Below, piece after piece: positions 17,723-26,492 of a DNA stretch of 64,000 nt. Within the stretch, counting starts at the first letter, position 1, and the number at the start of each line of letters is the position of its first letter. Under the pieces are notes generated by a model. That model searched no databases. It was not told the origin of the DNA and was given only the letters and a program-made list of their open reading frames with translations. The DNA comes from JANYJZ01 sp964523395 (GTDB taxonomy: Bacteria; Bacteroidota; Ignavibacteria; UBA10030; SZUA-254), in NCBI GenBank assembly GCA_964523395.1, contig CAZFXS010000008.1, positions 149,654-213,653 of the forward strand, read 5' to 3'. Both the position numbers and the translations under genes were made by a program.

Positions 17723-18106
17723 ATGAAGAAGAAAACTGTTCTTATCGTTGAAGACAGCCCCGGGTTTTCGGAGCTGATGAAATATGTCGTAGAGGATGAA
17801 GGCTTTAAAGGTACCGTCTTCCCACTGGAAGAAAATTTCATTCATTGGGTTGAGAAGGAAAAACCATCCGCCATCATTATGGACCTCGCGCTGAACCGGC
17901 TGAGCGGATTTGATCTTATTCATGAGATTAAAGGAAACGCCAAACATAAAAATATCCCCATTATCGTCATTACCGGCCGTGATCTTGATATTAAGGATAT
18001 TACTGAATTGAAAATGCACGGTATTCCGTACTTGCGAAAAGGCCGTGTTGACATGCATGAGATTCATCAGGCAATCCGCAATATCGTGGCAAAAACAGAA
18101 GCCTGA
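17723..18106 (+). CDS. Single-domain response regulator (receiver domain)
   Basis: 127 residues from the ATG at 17723; a TTG three codons earlier is possible. The protein is one CheY-like receiver domain. The acidic pair is in LIVEDSPG (Glu10-Asp11), the phospho-acceptor is Asp54 in IIMDLALNRLSGFD, the Thr-equivalent is in VITGRD, and Lys is in PYLRKG. No output domain follows, so it should act by protein contact or in a phosphorelay. No histidine kinase lies next to it. A terminator hairpin follows at 18142-18170. Confidence 0.9.
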   Translation: MKKKTVLIVEDSPGFSELMKYVVEDEGFKGTVFPLEENFIHWVEKEKPSAIIMDLALNRLSGFDLIHEIKGNAKHKNIPIIVITGRDLDIKDITELKMHGIPYLRKGRVDMHEIHQAIRNIVAKTEA

Positions 18107-18141
18107 TACATTTTCATCTATACCGAATTTACTGATAAATG

Positions 18142-18175
18142 AAAGTCACCATAATTCCCATGGTGACTTTTCTTT
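18142..18175 (+). terminator. Terminator of the response regulator gene
   Basis: AAAGTCACCAT (18142-18152) and ATGGTGACTTT (18160-18170) form an 11-bp stem with a 7-base loop, followed by TCTTTT. Confidence 0.75.
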
Positions 18176-18277
18176 TATACATATCCCAGAGTTTTTAGAA
18201 AAAACTGCATTTTACCTGCTTCTGTATCAAAAAAACGTGAAGATCACTTCCCTCGTGCTCGTCCCGGCGAATTTATC

Positions 18278-18319
18278 TTGCTATTTGATATTGACTGAAG
18301 TATATTTTTCTCAGAAGGA
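18278..18319 (+). promoter_or_regulatory. Putative promoter and Shine-Dalgarno site of the 38-residue ORF
   Basis: TTGCTA (18278-18283), 17 bases, then TATATT (18301-18306) resembles a sigma-70 promoter. AGAAGGAG at 18312-18319 is one of the strongest ribosome binding sites in the window and lies 11 bases before the ATG at 18331. Confidence 0.45.
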
Positions 18320-18330
18320 GAAAAATCTGA

Positions 18331-18447
18331 ATGGTTACCACATTTGAAGAACGGATCTCGTTGGCGTTCTGGTGGCTTGTCGGGATTGGTATTACGACGT
18401 ACCTGTTTCTCGGCGTCATTAACACGCTGATGGTCGTCCTCAACTAA
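18331..18447 (+). CDS. Small membrane protein, 38 residues
   Basis: The ORF runs from ATG 18331 to TAA 18447. A short polar N-terminus (MVTTFEERISLA) is followed by one hydrophobic span (FWWLVGIGITTYLFLGVINTL) and an end of MVVLN. This looks like a single-pass inner-membrane peptide. Support for translation is the strong AGAAGGAG site at normal spacing, a promoter-like pair upstream, and isolation from both neighbours (a terminator on the left, a convergent gene on the right). I know no named family. Function unknown. Confidence 0.6.
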   Translation: MVTTFEERISLAFWWLVGIGITTYLFLGVINTLMVVLN

Positions 18448-18468
18448 ATCAAATAGCGGAAAGCGGTA

Positions 18469-20565
18469 TCACGATTCCCTGATGAACAGCGCGCGCAGGC
18501 TGTTCATAATGACCAATAGCGTTGCTCCGTCATCCGCAAGAATACCCATCCACAGCGTCGCATACCCAGCAATTCCAAGCAGAAGAACAATTGCTTTTGT
18601 TCCGAGTGCTATTGCGATATTTTGTTTAATAATTGAAACGGCGCCTCTGCTTAAAGTAATCGCGAAGGGAATTTTCTGCAAGTCATCTGACATCAGCACC
18701 ACATCGGCAGTTTCCATCGCTATATCGGTTCCGGATTTCCCCATGGCTATGCCTACCGTAGCATGCGATAAGGCGGCGGCATCGTTAATCCCATCACCTA
18801 CCATTGCCACAGCACCATATCGGCTTTTGAGAAAATTAACTTTTTCAACTTTCTCTTCGGGAAGAACTTCAGAATAACATTCATCTATCCCCGCTTCCAC
18901 GGCTATACGTTGCGCTATTTCTCTCCCATCCCCCGTCAACATTACCGGTCTGATGGATTCTTTCTGCAGCTGCTTGATTACCGTAATGCTTTCGCTCCGA
19001 AGATCATCCGACACAATAAGAACCCCCAGAACGTTTTCCTTTGTACCAATAATAATTTCTGTGCTTCCGGATGAACCGCGCAGAGCTTTTTCTACTTCCC
19101 GGGAAAGGATACCCAAATCCCGAAAAAGAAAACGGTTACCCGCAAAAAACTCCGTTCCATCAATAACTATTTTTACTCCCCGGCCGGTCAATGATTCAAA
19201 TGATTGACCTGGACTGTGTTGGTGAACTCCGTTCTGTTCGCGTGCCTTTCGCAAAACCGCGGAAGCCAGATGATGTTCCGACTGACTTTCAATTGTCGCC
19301 GCAAGCCTGAGAAGTTCCTGTTCCGAATATGCGCTGAAGGAAATAATATCGACAACACGCGGAAATCCTACCGTCAGAGTTCCGGTTTTATCAAATGCGA
19401 TTGCTTTGATGTTGCCAAGCGCTTCCAGCGGTCTCCCACCCTTAATAAGCACACCATGGCGCGCCGCATTTGTCATTGCGCTGAACAATGCCACCGGGGT
19501 TGAAATAATAAGCGCACACGGGCATGCGACCACCAGCAACACAAGCGCGCGATAAAACCAATCAAAGAAGGGTGCGGAAAAAATCAACGGGGGAATGATG
19601 GCAACTAGAACCGCTACTCCAAGCACAGAAGGTGTGTAGTACCGCGAAAATACATCGGCAGTCATTTGAATGGGTGCCCTGTTCACCTGCGATTCTTCCA
19701 CCAGGCGAACCATGCGTGCAAGAACAGTATCGGAAAATTGACTTGTCACCTCAACAACTAGGGCTCCGCGTTCGTTCAAACTTCCGGCGTATACTATATC
19801 GCCCGGCTGTTTAGCGGCCGGCGTTGACTCGCCGGTGATTGGCGACTGATTAACATTTGATTTTCCTTCTTTTACTATACCATCGACCGGAATTCGCTCG
19901 CCCGGCCTGACAATAATTTTTTCTCCGATCAAAATATCTTCCACACGCTTGTTGATTTCACCCTGCGGTTCATAAATTGCGGCTGTCTCCGGGGAAAGTT
20001 TGAGCAATGAACGCAATGCCGATCGTGAGCGATATACGCTGTACTGTTCCAGCAAATGAGACAACGAGAAAAGCACGACAACCGCCGACGCTTCTTCCCA
20101 TTTGTCAATTGCTGCCGCACCGAGAACAGCAGCAGTCATTAACACGTTCATATCAAGATGCAGTTGACGAATGGCGCCGTATGCTTTCAAAACGATACGC
20201 CATCCGCCGATAATTATTGAGAGAATAAATAACACTACACTGATGCCTTCGGCAGCAGGCATAGCATCCAGTATCAGGCCTGATACAAATACCAACGCTG
20301 AAACAGAGAACGCAATAATGTGCCTTGATTGTTCCCCGGCCGGTTTGCCTGTTTGAGATTGAAGTCGCGGCGAGAAACCTGTATTCCGCAGTGCACTGGT
20401 TATGTTTTCTTCCGGACAGCTATAGCGGACTGTGACTGTATGATGAAGAGATTGGAATGAAACAGCATCAACGCCGGTCACCGATTGTAATCTTTTACGG
20501 ATCAAGGCTTCTTCGTCAGCACAGCACAACCCTTCCAAATACCAAGTGGTTGTTTGTGACTGCAT
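18469..20565 (-). CDS. Heavy-metal P1B-type ATPase (Zn/Cd/Co/Pb efflux class)
   Basis: 698 residues from the ATG at 20565, two bases after the ArsR stop; starts at 20583 or 20595 would overlap arsR. An N-terminal heavy-metal domain carries GLCCADEE. Transport and catalytic motifs are all present: TGES actuator (SPITGESTPA), membrane CPC (VACPCALIIS), phosphorylation DKTGTLTVG, HP motif (SEHHLASAV) and GDGINDAAAL hinge. The last helix has the LADDGATLLVIMNSLR pattern of the P1B-2 Zn/Cd/Pb group rather than copper pumps. It exports divalent metal across the inner membrane. Translation is probably coupled to the upstream arsR-type gene, and expression is controlled by it. Confidence 0.93.
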   Translation of the reverse strand: MQSQTTTWYLEGLCCADEEALIRKRLQSVTGVDAVSFQSLHHTVTVRYSCPEENITSALRNTGFSPRLQSQTGKPAGEQSRHIIAFSVSALVFVSGLILDAMPAAEGISVVLFILSIIIGGWRIVLKAYGAIRQLHLDMNVLMTAAVLGAAAIDKWEEASAVVVLFSLSHLLEQYSVYRSRSALRSLLKLSPETAAIYEPQGEINKRVEDILIGEKIIVRPGERIPVDGIVKEGKSNVNQSPITGESTPAAKQPGDIVYAGSLNERGALVVEVTSQFSDTVLARMVRLVEESQVNRAPIQMTADVFSRYYTPSVLGVAVLVAIIPPLIFSAPFFDWFYRALVLLVVACPCALIISTPVALFSAMTNAARHGVLIKGGRPLEALGNIKAIAFDKTGTLTVGFPRVVDIISFSAYSEQELLRLAATIESQSEHHLASAVLRKAREQNGVHQHSPGQSFESLTGRGVKIVIDGTEFFAGNRFLFRDLGILSREVEKALRGSSGSTEIIIGTKENVLGVLIVSDDLRSESITVIKQLQKESIRPVMLTGDGREIAQRIAVEAGIDECYSEVLPEEKVEKVNFLKSRYGAVAMVGDGINDAAALSHATVGIAMGKSGTDIAMETADVVLMSDDLQKIPFAITLSRGAVSIIKQNIAIALGTKAIVLLLGIAGYATLWMGILADDGATLLVIMNSLRALFIRES

Positions 20566-20566
20566 A

Positions 20567-20926
20567 TTACCGTTCCGAGACATGCCGTACCGCAATGCGA
20601 ATCATATCTTCAATATGTTCATCATCAAGAGTGTAGTACACCATTTTGCCTCGGCGCGTATGTTTTACAAGGCGGAGATTTTTCAATAACCGCAGCTGGT
20701 GAGAAATTGCCGAGTCGGTAGCTGAAAGGAGCGCCGCGATATCGCAGACGCAGAGTTCCTGCTTCGAAAGCGCCAACACAATCTTTAGCCGTGTAGGATC
20801 ACTCAGAACCTTGAAGGTTTCACTCAGTTCAACTGTTGTTGTCTGATCATGAAGGGCTTTCCGGGCGGCATCTACGCGGTCTTTATGGACAAACGTGACC
20901 GCGCACCGCTCTTTTTGCTGTGTCAT
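20567..20926 (-). CDS. ArsR/SmtB-family metal-responsive repressor
   Basis: 119 residues. The winged helix is clear: ETFKVLSDPTRLKIVLAL, then ELCVCDIAALL (the alpha-3 metal-site CxC of ArsR/CadC types), SAISHQLRLLKNLRLV and RRGKMVYYTLDDEHI. An N-terminal Cys (ERCAVTF) could add a ligand as in CadC. DDEHIEDMI resembles the alpha-5 region, but the second conserved histidine pattern is only partial. It should repress itself and the ATPase until Cd/Zn/Pb binds. A perfect palindrome covers the sequence just upstream of its start codon. No Shine-Dalgarno site is visible. Confidence 0.92.
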   Translation of the reverse strand: MTQQKERCAVTFVHKDRVDAARKALHDQTTTVELSETFKVLSDPTRLKIVLALSKQELCVCDIAALLSATDSAISHQLRLLKNLRLVKHTRRGKMVYYTLDDEHIEDMIRIAVRHVSER

Positions 20927-20928
20927 GG

Positions 20929-20966
20929 TATTTTATCAATTGAATGTTTGTTCAATTGATAAAATA
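20929..20966. promoter_or_regulatory. Perfect operator palindrome of the metal-resistance operon
   Basis: TATTTTATCAATTGAA (20929-20944) is the exact reverse complement of 20951-20966, with a 6-base spacer (TGTTTG). The core TGAA-N6-TTCA matches the known SmtB/CzrA-type operator pattern. It begins two bases upstream of the repressor start codon. Confidence 0.85.
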
Positions 20967-20991
20967 TATCAACCAGGAATCAGATTGTCAA
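20963..20991 (-). promoter_or_regulatory. Sigma-70-like promoter overlapping the operator
   Basis: On the minus strand TTGACA (20991-20986), exactly 17 bases, then TATATT (20968-20963). The -10 box overlaps the palindrome, so a bound repressor would block polymerase. Position and spacing are near consensus. Confidence 0.65.
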
Positions 20992-21024
20992 GACGATGTG
21001 TGATTGAAGCAAGAGATACGATTT

Positions 21025-21675
21025 TTAAAGGTGGCGCTCAGCAAGTGCCCGCAATTCTTCCAAACCTTCCTTGCCGAGCATAAATTCAAATTCTTCTGCG
21101 CAGACATCAAATATGTTCAGCTCTCCCGATGGCACGGAATTGCAGCACTCTTCCCGCCCGGTATAATCATCGTGAAATTTAAGCTCATGATGATCAATAA
21201 GCACAGGATACGCAAAGCAGAAATATGGTTTGAGTGAAGATTTTCCCATACCCGATTCTGTGCCGGCAACCTGAAGAACACACTGCCCGTTTGCTTTCAG
21301 AAACACACAGCCTTGATCCGTGATTTGCGTTCCCACAGCTTTGCCGGAAGGGAAATCGATATCATCCACTTCAAAATTCTCAAACCACTTGTCGGGATTT
21401 TTTTCCTGCCCCGGCTCCATGTGCTGCTGAATAAGTTCCGCATGCGCAAGAATATTGTCACGCTCTTTTATATCGGCAAATACGCCACCGCCGCAGCAGT
21501 CCGCGTTGCACTGAAGCATGGAACACCCCTGCGCAAACCGCTTTTTGAATAACGACGGATTAACCTTTAACTCCGGAATATGAGACAATGAATGGTGATG
21601 AAGCGTTTCTGTTGTAAGATGATGATGTCCTGTTTGAGGTGTTGATTCTGAGGGTGTATTCGTGTCCATAGCCAT
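21025..21675 (-). CDS. YkgJ/DUF3109-like cysteine-cluster protein with His-rich N-terminus
   Basis: 216 residues. The N-terminus is histidine-rich (TGHHHLTTETLHHHSLSH). The core has the cysteine spacing of Fe/Zn-chelating YkgJ/DUF3109 proteins: CNADCCGGGV, GCVFLKANGQCVL, KPYFCFAYPV and a late ECCN. Biochemical role of the family is not established; metal binding is inferred. It ends 98 bases upstream of the repressor gene on the same strand, so it may belong to the metal-resistance module, although a separate promoter lies between them. Start M1 (21675) or M3 (21669) cannot be told apart. Confidence 0.78.
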   Translation of the reverse strand: MAMDTNTPSESTPQTGHHHLTTETLHHHSLSHIPELKVNPSLFKKRFAQGCSMLQCNADCCGGGVFADIKERDNILAHAELIQQHMEPGQEKNPDKWFENFEVDDIDFPSGKAVGTQITDQGCVFLKANGQCVLQVAGTESGMGKSSLKPYFCFAYPVLIDHHELKFHDDYTGREECCNSVPSGELNIFDVCAEEFEFMLGKEGLEELRALAERHL

Positions 21676-21692
21676 GATTCAAAAAAATTAAA

Positions 21693-21748
21693 AATGCAAA
21701 AGTCAAAAAAAATGTCATTTTTTTATTTTTCTTTTCGACTTTTGCATT
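21693..21748 (-). terminator. AT-rich inverted repeat after the amidohydrolase gene
   Basis: AATGCAAAAGTC (21693-21704) pairs perfectly with GACTTTTGCATT (21737-21748) across a T/A-rich 32-base spacer. It sits between the stop of the amidohydrolase gene and the start of the His/Cys-rich gene. It may be a terminator or a local repeat. Confidence 0.45.
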
Positions 21749-21771
21749 CGTATTAACAACTGACAGCTTCT

Positions 21772-23097
21772 TTATTGCCCGCCAAGACGTCGATACTTTT
21801 CCTTATATTTTTCATACAGATGCGTATGACGGCTGTTGAGGAAAGTATTTCTTCCTTCAATAAATTCCATTTCGATGTCGGTCATTATTTCCAACGGATC
21901 GCCGTTCGTAACAATGAGAGTCGCGTCTTTACCAACTTCGAGTGAGCCGACCCTGTCAGCAATATTAAAAATTTGCGCAGGATAGATTGTCACTGCTTTC
22001 AACGCTTCCTCTGCAGGCAATCCGTACGATGCGGCAGTAGCGGCATGATACGGAACATTACGTTCGTTGGACGCTCCCGCTTCACCTGCAATGCAGAAAC
22101 GTACACCTGCTTCATACAATTTCTTCGGCAATGCAGCAGGGTCATCGTATGCTTCCCATCGCCGGCGCGGAGTTTGATGAATTGGATTCACAACAACGGG
22201 AATATCACTGGCTTTCAGTAAATCAGCAGCACGCCACGCATCGTATCCTCCGACAATAACCGCCTTAACATTTTCCTGCTTGGCCCACGCTACTGCGGCC
22301 TGAATCTGCTGAATATCATCCGCGGTTATGAGCACAGGAATTTTTCCCTCAAGCACGGGAATCATTGCTTCCCAGCGAAGATCGGTGTTATGGTACGGAA
22401 TGCCGCTCTGCGATTCGGCTTTCTTGGCCTTGTAGTACGCCCGCGCGTCGCGGAAGGCATTACGAATTTCATTCAGTTGTTTATCGCGCGCTTTTTTCTG
22501 TTCCTCTTCAGTGCGGCGTTCCCACCACGCGCGGCTTATTGTCATCGATGGCCAATTCACTACAAGTCCGACCGGTGCTTTCAGTGTCATATCTTCCCAT
22601 GTCCAACCATCCAGCTCGATTGCTGCAGCTGTCCCTGAGATAGCCCCGCCATCAGGCATGGTGATCGCAATGGGGATACCGTTCGCCCGTGTCACCGGAA
22701 TAATTTCACTTTCCGGATTAACAGCAACCTCTGCACGGATGTTGGGATTGACGGTTCCTGTTTCCGATATATCATTTGTTGCGCGCACAGCACCAATTTC
22801 AGTGAGTCCGATATTCGAACGCGCATCGATCATTCCGGGATAAACATGCTTACCCTTTACATCGATACGTTCTGCGCCGGAAGGAATGTCAACCTGTGTA
22901 CCAAGGGCGACAATCTTTCCCTTATCAAAAACAATTGTTCCATTTTGAATGGTGTATCCGGTAACGGTATGAATTGTACCACCAACCAACGCAATAGGTC
23001 CGGACTGTTTCTTCGCAGGAATTTCAGCCGCTGTTGCAAACGATAACGCAAACGCGGCTATAATAATGGCTGATAATAATTTTTGTGTGTGCTTCAT
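21772..23097 (-). CDS. Amidohydrolase-fold protein lacking the HxH metal motif, exported
   Basis: 441 residues from the ATG at 23097, preceded by AAAGGA and giving a signal peptide (LLSAIIIAAFALSFATAA). The composite-domain strand (GGTIHTVTGYTIQNGTIVFDKGKIVALG) and C-terminal LEVGKDATLIVTNGDPL are amidohydrolase hallmarks. Where active enzymes read PGLIDxHxH, this one reads PGMIDARSNIG, so both first metal ligands are missing, and FCIAGEAGA replaces the late Asp region. It may be catalytically inactive or use another site. It starts one base after the stop of the larger amidohydrolase gene, so the two are translationally coupled and may form a complex (inference). Confidence 0.85.
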   Translation of the reverse strand: MKHTQKLLSAIIIAAFALSFATAAEIPAKKQSGPIALVGGTIHTVTGYTIQNGTIVFDKGKIVALGTQVDIPSGAERIDVKGKHVYPGMIDARSNIGLTEIGAVRATNDISETGTVNPNIRAEVAVNPESEIIPVTRANGIPIAITMPDGGAISGTAAAIELDGWTWEDMTLKAPVGLVVNWPSMTISRAWWERRTEEEQKKARDKQLNEIRNAFRDARAYYKAKKAESQSGIPYHNTDLRWEAMIPVLEGKIPVLITADDIQQIQAAVAWAKQENVKAVIVGGYDAWRAADLLKASDIPVVVNPIHQTPRRRWEAYDDPAALPKKLYEAGVRFCIAGEAGASNERNVPYHAATAASYGLPAEEALKAVTIYPAQIFNIADRVGSLEVGKDATLIVTNGDPLEIMTDIEMEFIEGRNTFLNSRHTHLYEKYKEKYRRLGGQ

Positions 23098-23098
23098 C

Positions 23099-26000
23099 TT
23101 AGTGTCCATCCTTTCCTGAAACTTCATCCTGACATGAGTACCGCTGTTTTTCACCAAGCGAGGTGACGGGACCTTTTTCCCGGTCGCCGCCTTTTTTCCC
23201 GCCAAGAACTTTTTGAATGAGCACAGCGCGCTCATTGCGGATTTCATCGTTCATCTTTCTGTCTTCATCACGGTCGAAATATTTTCTTCCGTCGACCCAT
23301 GTCTGTTCGCAAATGGAGTATGTTGAGAGCGGATTACCGCTCCACACAGCAATATCGGCATCTTTGCCAGTTTCCAGTGAGCCGACACGTTTATCAACGC
23401 GAAGCTGTTTCGCGGGATTGAGCGTTACAAACTTCAGGGCTTCTTCCTGGCTTACGCCGCCGTATTTGACTGCCTTCGCAGCTTCTGTGTTAAGTCGGCG
23501 CGCCTGCTCGTCGCTGTCGGAGTTGAATGAAACCACAACTCCCGCATTATGCATCAATGCCCCGGCATAGGGAATCGCATCGTATACTTCAAACTTATAT
23601 GCCCACCAATCGCTGAAAGCCGACGCTCCAGCACCATGTTTTGCAATGGCATCGGCAACTTTATAGCCTTCAAGGACATGCTGGAAGGTACCGATCTTAA
23701 ATCCGAATTCATCCGCAACGCGAACCAGCATCAGGATTTCGTCCTGACGGTAGGAATGAGAATGGACAAGACGTTTGCCGCGCAGAATCTCCAGAATCGT
23801 TTCTGCCTGCAGGTCACGACGCGGCGGGATTTTTGATTTCCCTCCCTTGTAATCACTCCATTTCTTTTCATAATCCAGCGCCGCCTTGAATTCATCTCTG
23901 ATAATCTGCTCGACGCCGCCTCTCGTTTGAGGATAGCGCGTTGTATAGCGTTCGCCCCAATTGCTTTGCTTGGGATTTTCACCGAGTGCGAATTTAATTC
24001 CGGGAATCGCTCCTTCAAATTTCATTTCTTCCGGCAGCATTCCCCAACGCAATTTGATAACCTGATTCTGTCCGCCGATAGCATTGGCAGAACCATGCAA
24101 TACATTTGCCGCCGTCAAACCGCCGGCAAGCTCACGGTAAATTCCGATATCATCCGCATCGATAATATCGCCGATACGCACTTCGGCAGTAATTGCTTTT
24201 CCAGTTTCGTTTACGCTTCCCGCGGCAGCAGAATGCGAGTGGCAATCAATAAGCCCGGGAGAAATGTGTTTGCCTGTTGCGTTTACCACAACTGCACCGG
24301 CAGGCACTGCAAGTTTTTTTCCAATCTTTACTATTTTGCCCCGCTCAACAAGCACATCGCCATGTTCAATTATGCCTTGCGGTCCGCATGTCCAGACAGT
24401 CGCGTCTTTGAAGAGCAGACTCGCCGGCTGGTCAGGCAATTTCGCTCTGCCGAATTCCGCGGGAGGATAGACGGGAGGAAACGAGGCCATCTGTACAGGT
24501 TTGGGTTTCGAAGAATCGGGTTCCTGTTTGAATTCATCTTTCTTCGTTGCTGACCATTTAAAGACCATGCCGTTAACAAGTTCGCCGGTTCCAATCCATT
24601 TTCCGCCGCTCATTGTTCCTGACATTCGAACGACGCCTTTCATCCCGATGGAATCGCCGGTGAACACGAGGCCAAGACGTAAGTCTGAATACGAAGCCGT
24701 TGTGGTTTTTGTATCTTTACCCATCGATTTTACCGTTCCCTGTAAACTTTCCGGCTCGCCTTTCAACACCACCGAAAGTGTTTCGACCGGAGCGTTCATC
24801 AGAGTGGCGTACCAGGTTCCGCGCGGATCAAATTCCGATTTGGCTTTTACTTCATAGCGTTTACCGTCAATCCACGTCTCGCGGATTTTTGTTTTCTCCG
24901 TAAAGAGATCGCCGTCGCTCACAATAACGTTTGCCACTTTTCCAACCTCAAGTGTGCCGAGTTCCTTATCGACACCGAACATTTTCGCGGGCATTGTTGT
25001 CAATGCCGCAAGAGCATCATTCGCCGAAAAACCGCGCTCGATTGCTTTGCGAAGGTTTGATGTGAAATTGCCTGCATCTTTTAATGTGGCAGTTGTAAGC
25101 ACAAATGGAACTCCCGCTTTCTTCAACCGCATTGGATTTTCGGGCGCTTCATCCCAATGACGGAGATCGGACAGCGTAACACTGACTGCGTCTTCCGGCA
25201 ATTGTACAGCAGGCGCTTCAGGAAAATTGATGGGAAGAATGAGCGGTGCCTCTGTTTGTTTAACAGCATCAAGTCTCCGATACTCGAAACCACTGCCGCG
25301 AGCCCAAAGTTTTAATCCGAACTCTTTTGCAATCTTTGACGCGCGTAAAAGACTTTGTTCGTCCGTTATTTCAAACAGCAATGGCTGTTTGGCGGAAATA
25401 ACATCTTCCAGCGCGGCAAGATCGGCAACATATTCCGGACGCGGTTCCGCGGGATAGAGGGCTGATGCTTTCATCGCATCACGGTGCCATTGCGCGTCAA
25501 GAGTTGTCTGGCGTATAAATGCTATTGTTCCCATTAATGAGTTCGGATAATCATCACCGCTTGATGTTTCAAACGTGACGTGTTGTGCTATTTGCGGTTT
25601 AACAAGAAGCTGATTCGGAGTGCCGTCACCAAGATTCATTAATGCGCTTGTGCCGCGGAAGATTCCTTTTTGTGGAACAATAAGCGCCGTGGTGAATCCC
25701 ATGCCGCGAAGTTTTTCCGCCGCTTTCACGTCTGGGAGAAAGAGCTGATCGGCATTTTGTCCCGAATTGATATTGCTGTTCCAGTGCTTGACACCGCGCG
25801 CTTCTTCAGCCGGAGCCTGCTGTTGATCGCGGTTGCCTCTGCCACCACCTCCATCTGGCTTCTTCGGCATACCGATATCGGAATAGCTGTCGATAAGTCC
25901 GGCATACAGCGTCATACCGGACATATCCCACACTCTGGCATCTGCAGGAACTGTGGCAGTTTTGCCGACTGCAGTAATGATGCCGTCGCGGATAACGAGC

Positions 26001-26203
26001 GTACCTTTATCCACAATATTGCCGGGAGAAATAACTATGCGGGCATTTGTAAACGCGTGAACCGACGGCGTGTTCTGGCGTATGCCGACCGCAGGCTTAA
26101 TCTGCGCTGACAGCGGATTATTGGATAACAGCGGATAAATAGGTAGCAGCACTGTTATCATCCGGACAGCATAACGCCTTAAGGATGAAAGAGAAGAAAT
26201 CAT
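23099..26203 (-). CDS. Two-domain amidohydrolase (degenerate plus intact domain), exported
   Basis: 1034 residues from the ATG at 26203 with AAGGAG upstream; a GTG two codons earlier is also open. After a signal peptide, domain 1 (about residues 40-480) has the amidohydrolase frame but reads AGLIDSYSDIG where HxH is expected. A beta-rich linker follows (TWYATLMNAPVETLSVVLKG). Domain 2 (about 620-1000) is complete: PGLIDCHSHS, VHSHSYR, FQHVLEGYK and SFNSDSDE supply HxH, two His and Asp. Imidazolonepropionase-like and dipeptidase-like members share this plan. Periplasmic hydrolysis of a cyclic amide or peptide is inferred. Similar large-plus-small pairs occur in Bacteroidota. Confidence 0.88.
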   Translation of the reverse strand: MISSLSSLRRYAVRMITVLLPIYPLLSNNPLSAQIKPAVGIRQNTPSVHAFTNARIVISPGNIVDKGTLVIRDGIITAVGKTATVPADARVWDMSGMTLYAGLIDSYSDIGMPKKPDGGGGRGNRDQQQAPAEEARGVKHWNSNINSGQNADQLFLPDVKAAEKLRGMGFTTALIVPQKGIFRGTSALMNLGDGTPNQLLVKPQIAQHVTFETSSGDDYPNSLMGTIAFIRQTTLDAQWHRDAMKASALYPAEPRPEYVADLAALEDVISAKQPLLFEITDEQSLLRASKIAKEFGLKLWARGSGFEYRRLDAVKQTEAPLILPINFPEAPAVQLPEDAVSVTLSDLRHWDEAPENPMRLKKAGVPFVLTTATLKDAGNFTSNLRKAIERGFSANDALAALTTMPAKMFGVDKELGTLEVGKVANVIVSDGDLFTEKTKIRETWIDGKRYEVKAKSEFDPRGTWYATLMNAPVETLSVVLKGEPESLQGTVKSMGKDTKTTTASYSDLRLGLVFTGDSIGMKGVVRMSGTMSGGKWIGTGELVNGMVFKWSATKKDEFKQEPDSSKPKPVQMASFPPVYPPAEFGRAKLPDQPASLLFKDATVWTCGPQGIIEHGDVLVERGKIVKIGKKLAVPAGAVVVNATGKHISPGLIDCHSHSAAAGSVNETGKAITAEVRIGDIIDADDIGIYRELAGGLTAANVLHGSANAIGGQNQVIKLRWGMLPEEMKFEGAIPGIKFALGENPKQSNWGERYTTRYPQTRGGVEQIIRDEFKAALDYEKKWSDYKGGKSKIPPRRDLQAETILEILRGKRLVHSHSYRQDEILMLVRVADEFGFKIGTFQHVLEGYKVADAIAKHGAGASAFSDWWAYKFEVYDAIPYAGALMHNAGVVVSFNSDSDEQARRLNTEAAKAVKYGGVSQEEALKFVTLNPAKQLRVDKRVGSLETGKDADIAVWSGNPLSTYSICEQTWVDGRKYFDRDEDRKMNDEIRNERAVLIQKVLGGKKGGDREKGPVTSLGEKQRYSCQDEVSGKDGH

Positions 26204-26492
26204 AAACACTCCTTTGCTGGAAATGTATATATGTGAGAGATAAACAAGAACTTAAGAGAATTTTCGTTCACGCGAGGCAGAAACTTCAAGGCACTCTCGT
26301 TAGACTGCAGCTTGGGAAAAAAGGTTGACGGCCGAGGTACAATTTGCAATGAAGAAAATAGTGTTTTGGGGAGGGAAAAGCAAGGGGAAAGATACAATAC
26401 AAGACAGGTTTACGCTGATTTTACTGAAGACGCGAAGAAAGCTGATTGGATAGATTAAATCGTAAATTGTAATTAATTATTTAGTAAAACCA
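26204..26492. other. Intergenic region without visible features
   Basis: A gap of 289 bases between the HepT gene and the large amidohydrolase gene, all on the minus strand. I see no ORF with a start site, hairpin or RNA gene. It should hold the promoter of the amidohydrolase pair. Confidence 0.45.

Noticed and set aside
23927..24553. 208-codon open frame opposite the large amidohydrolase
   Set aside because: Antisense to a clear gene; no start signal or recognisable domain.
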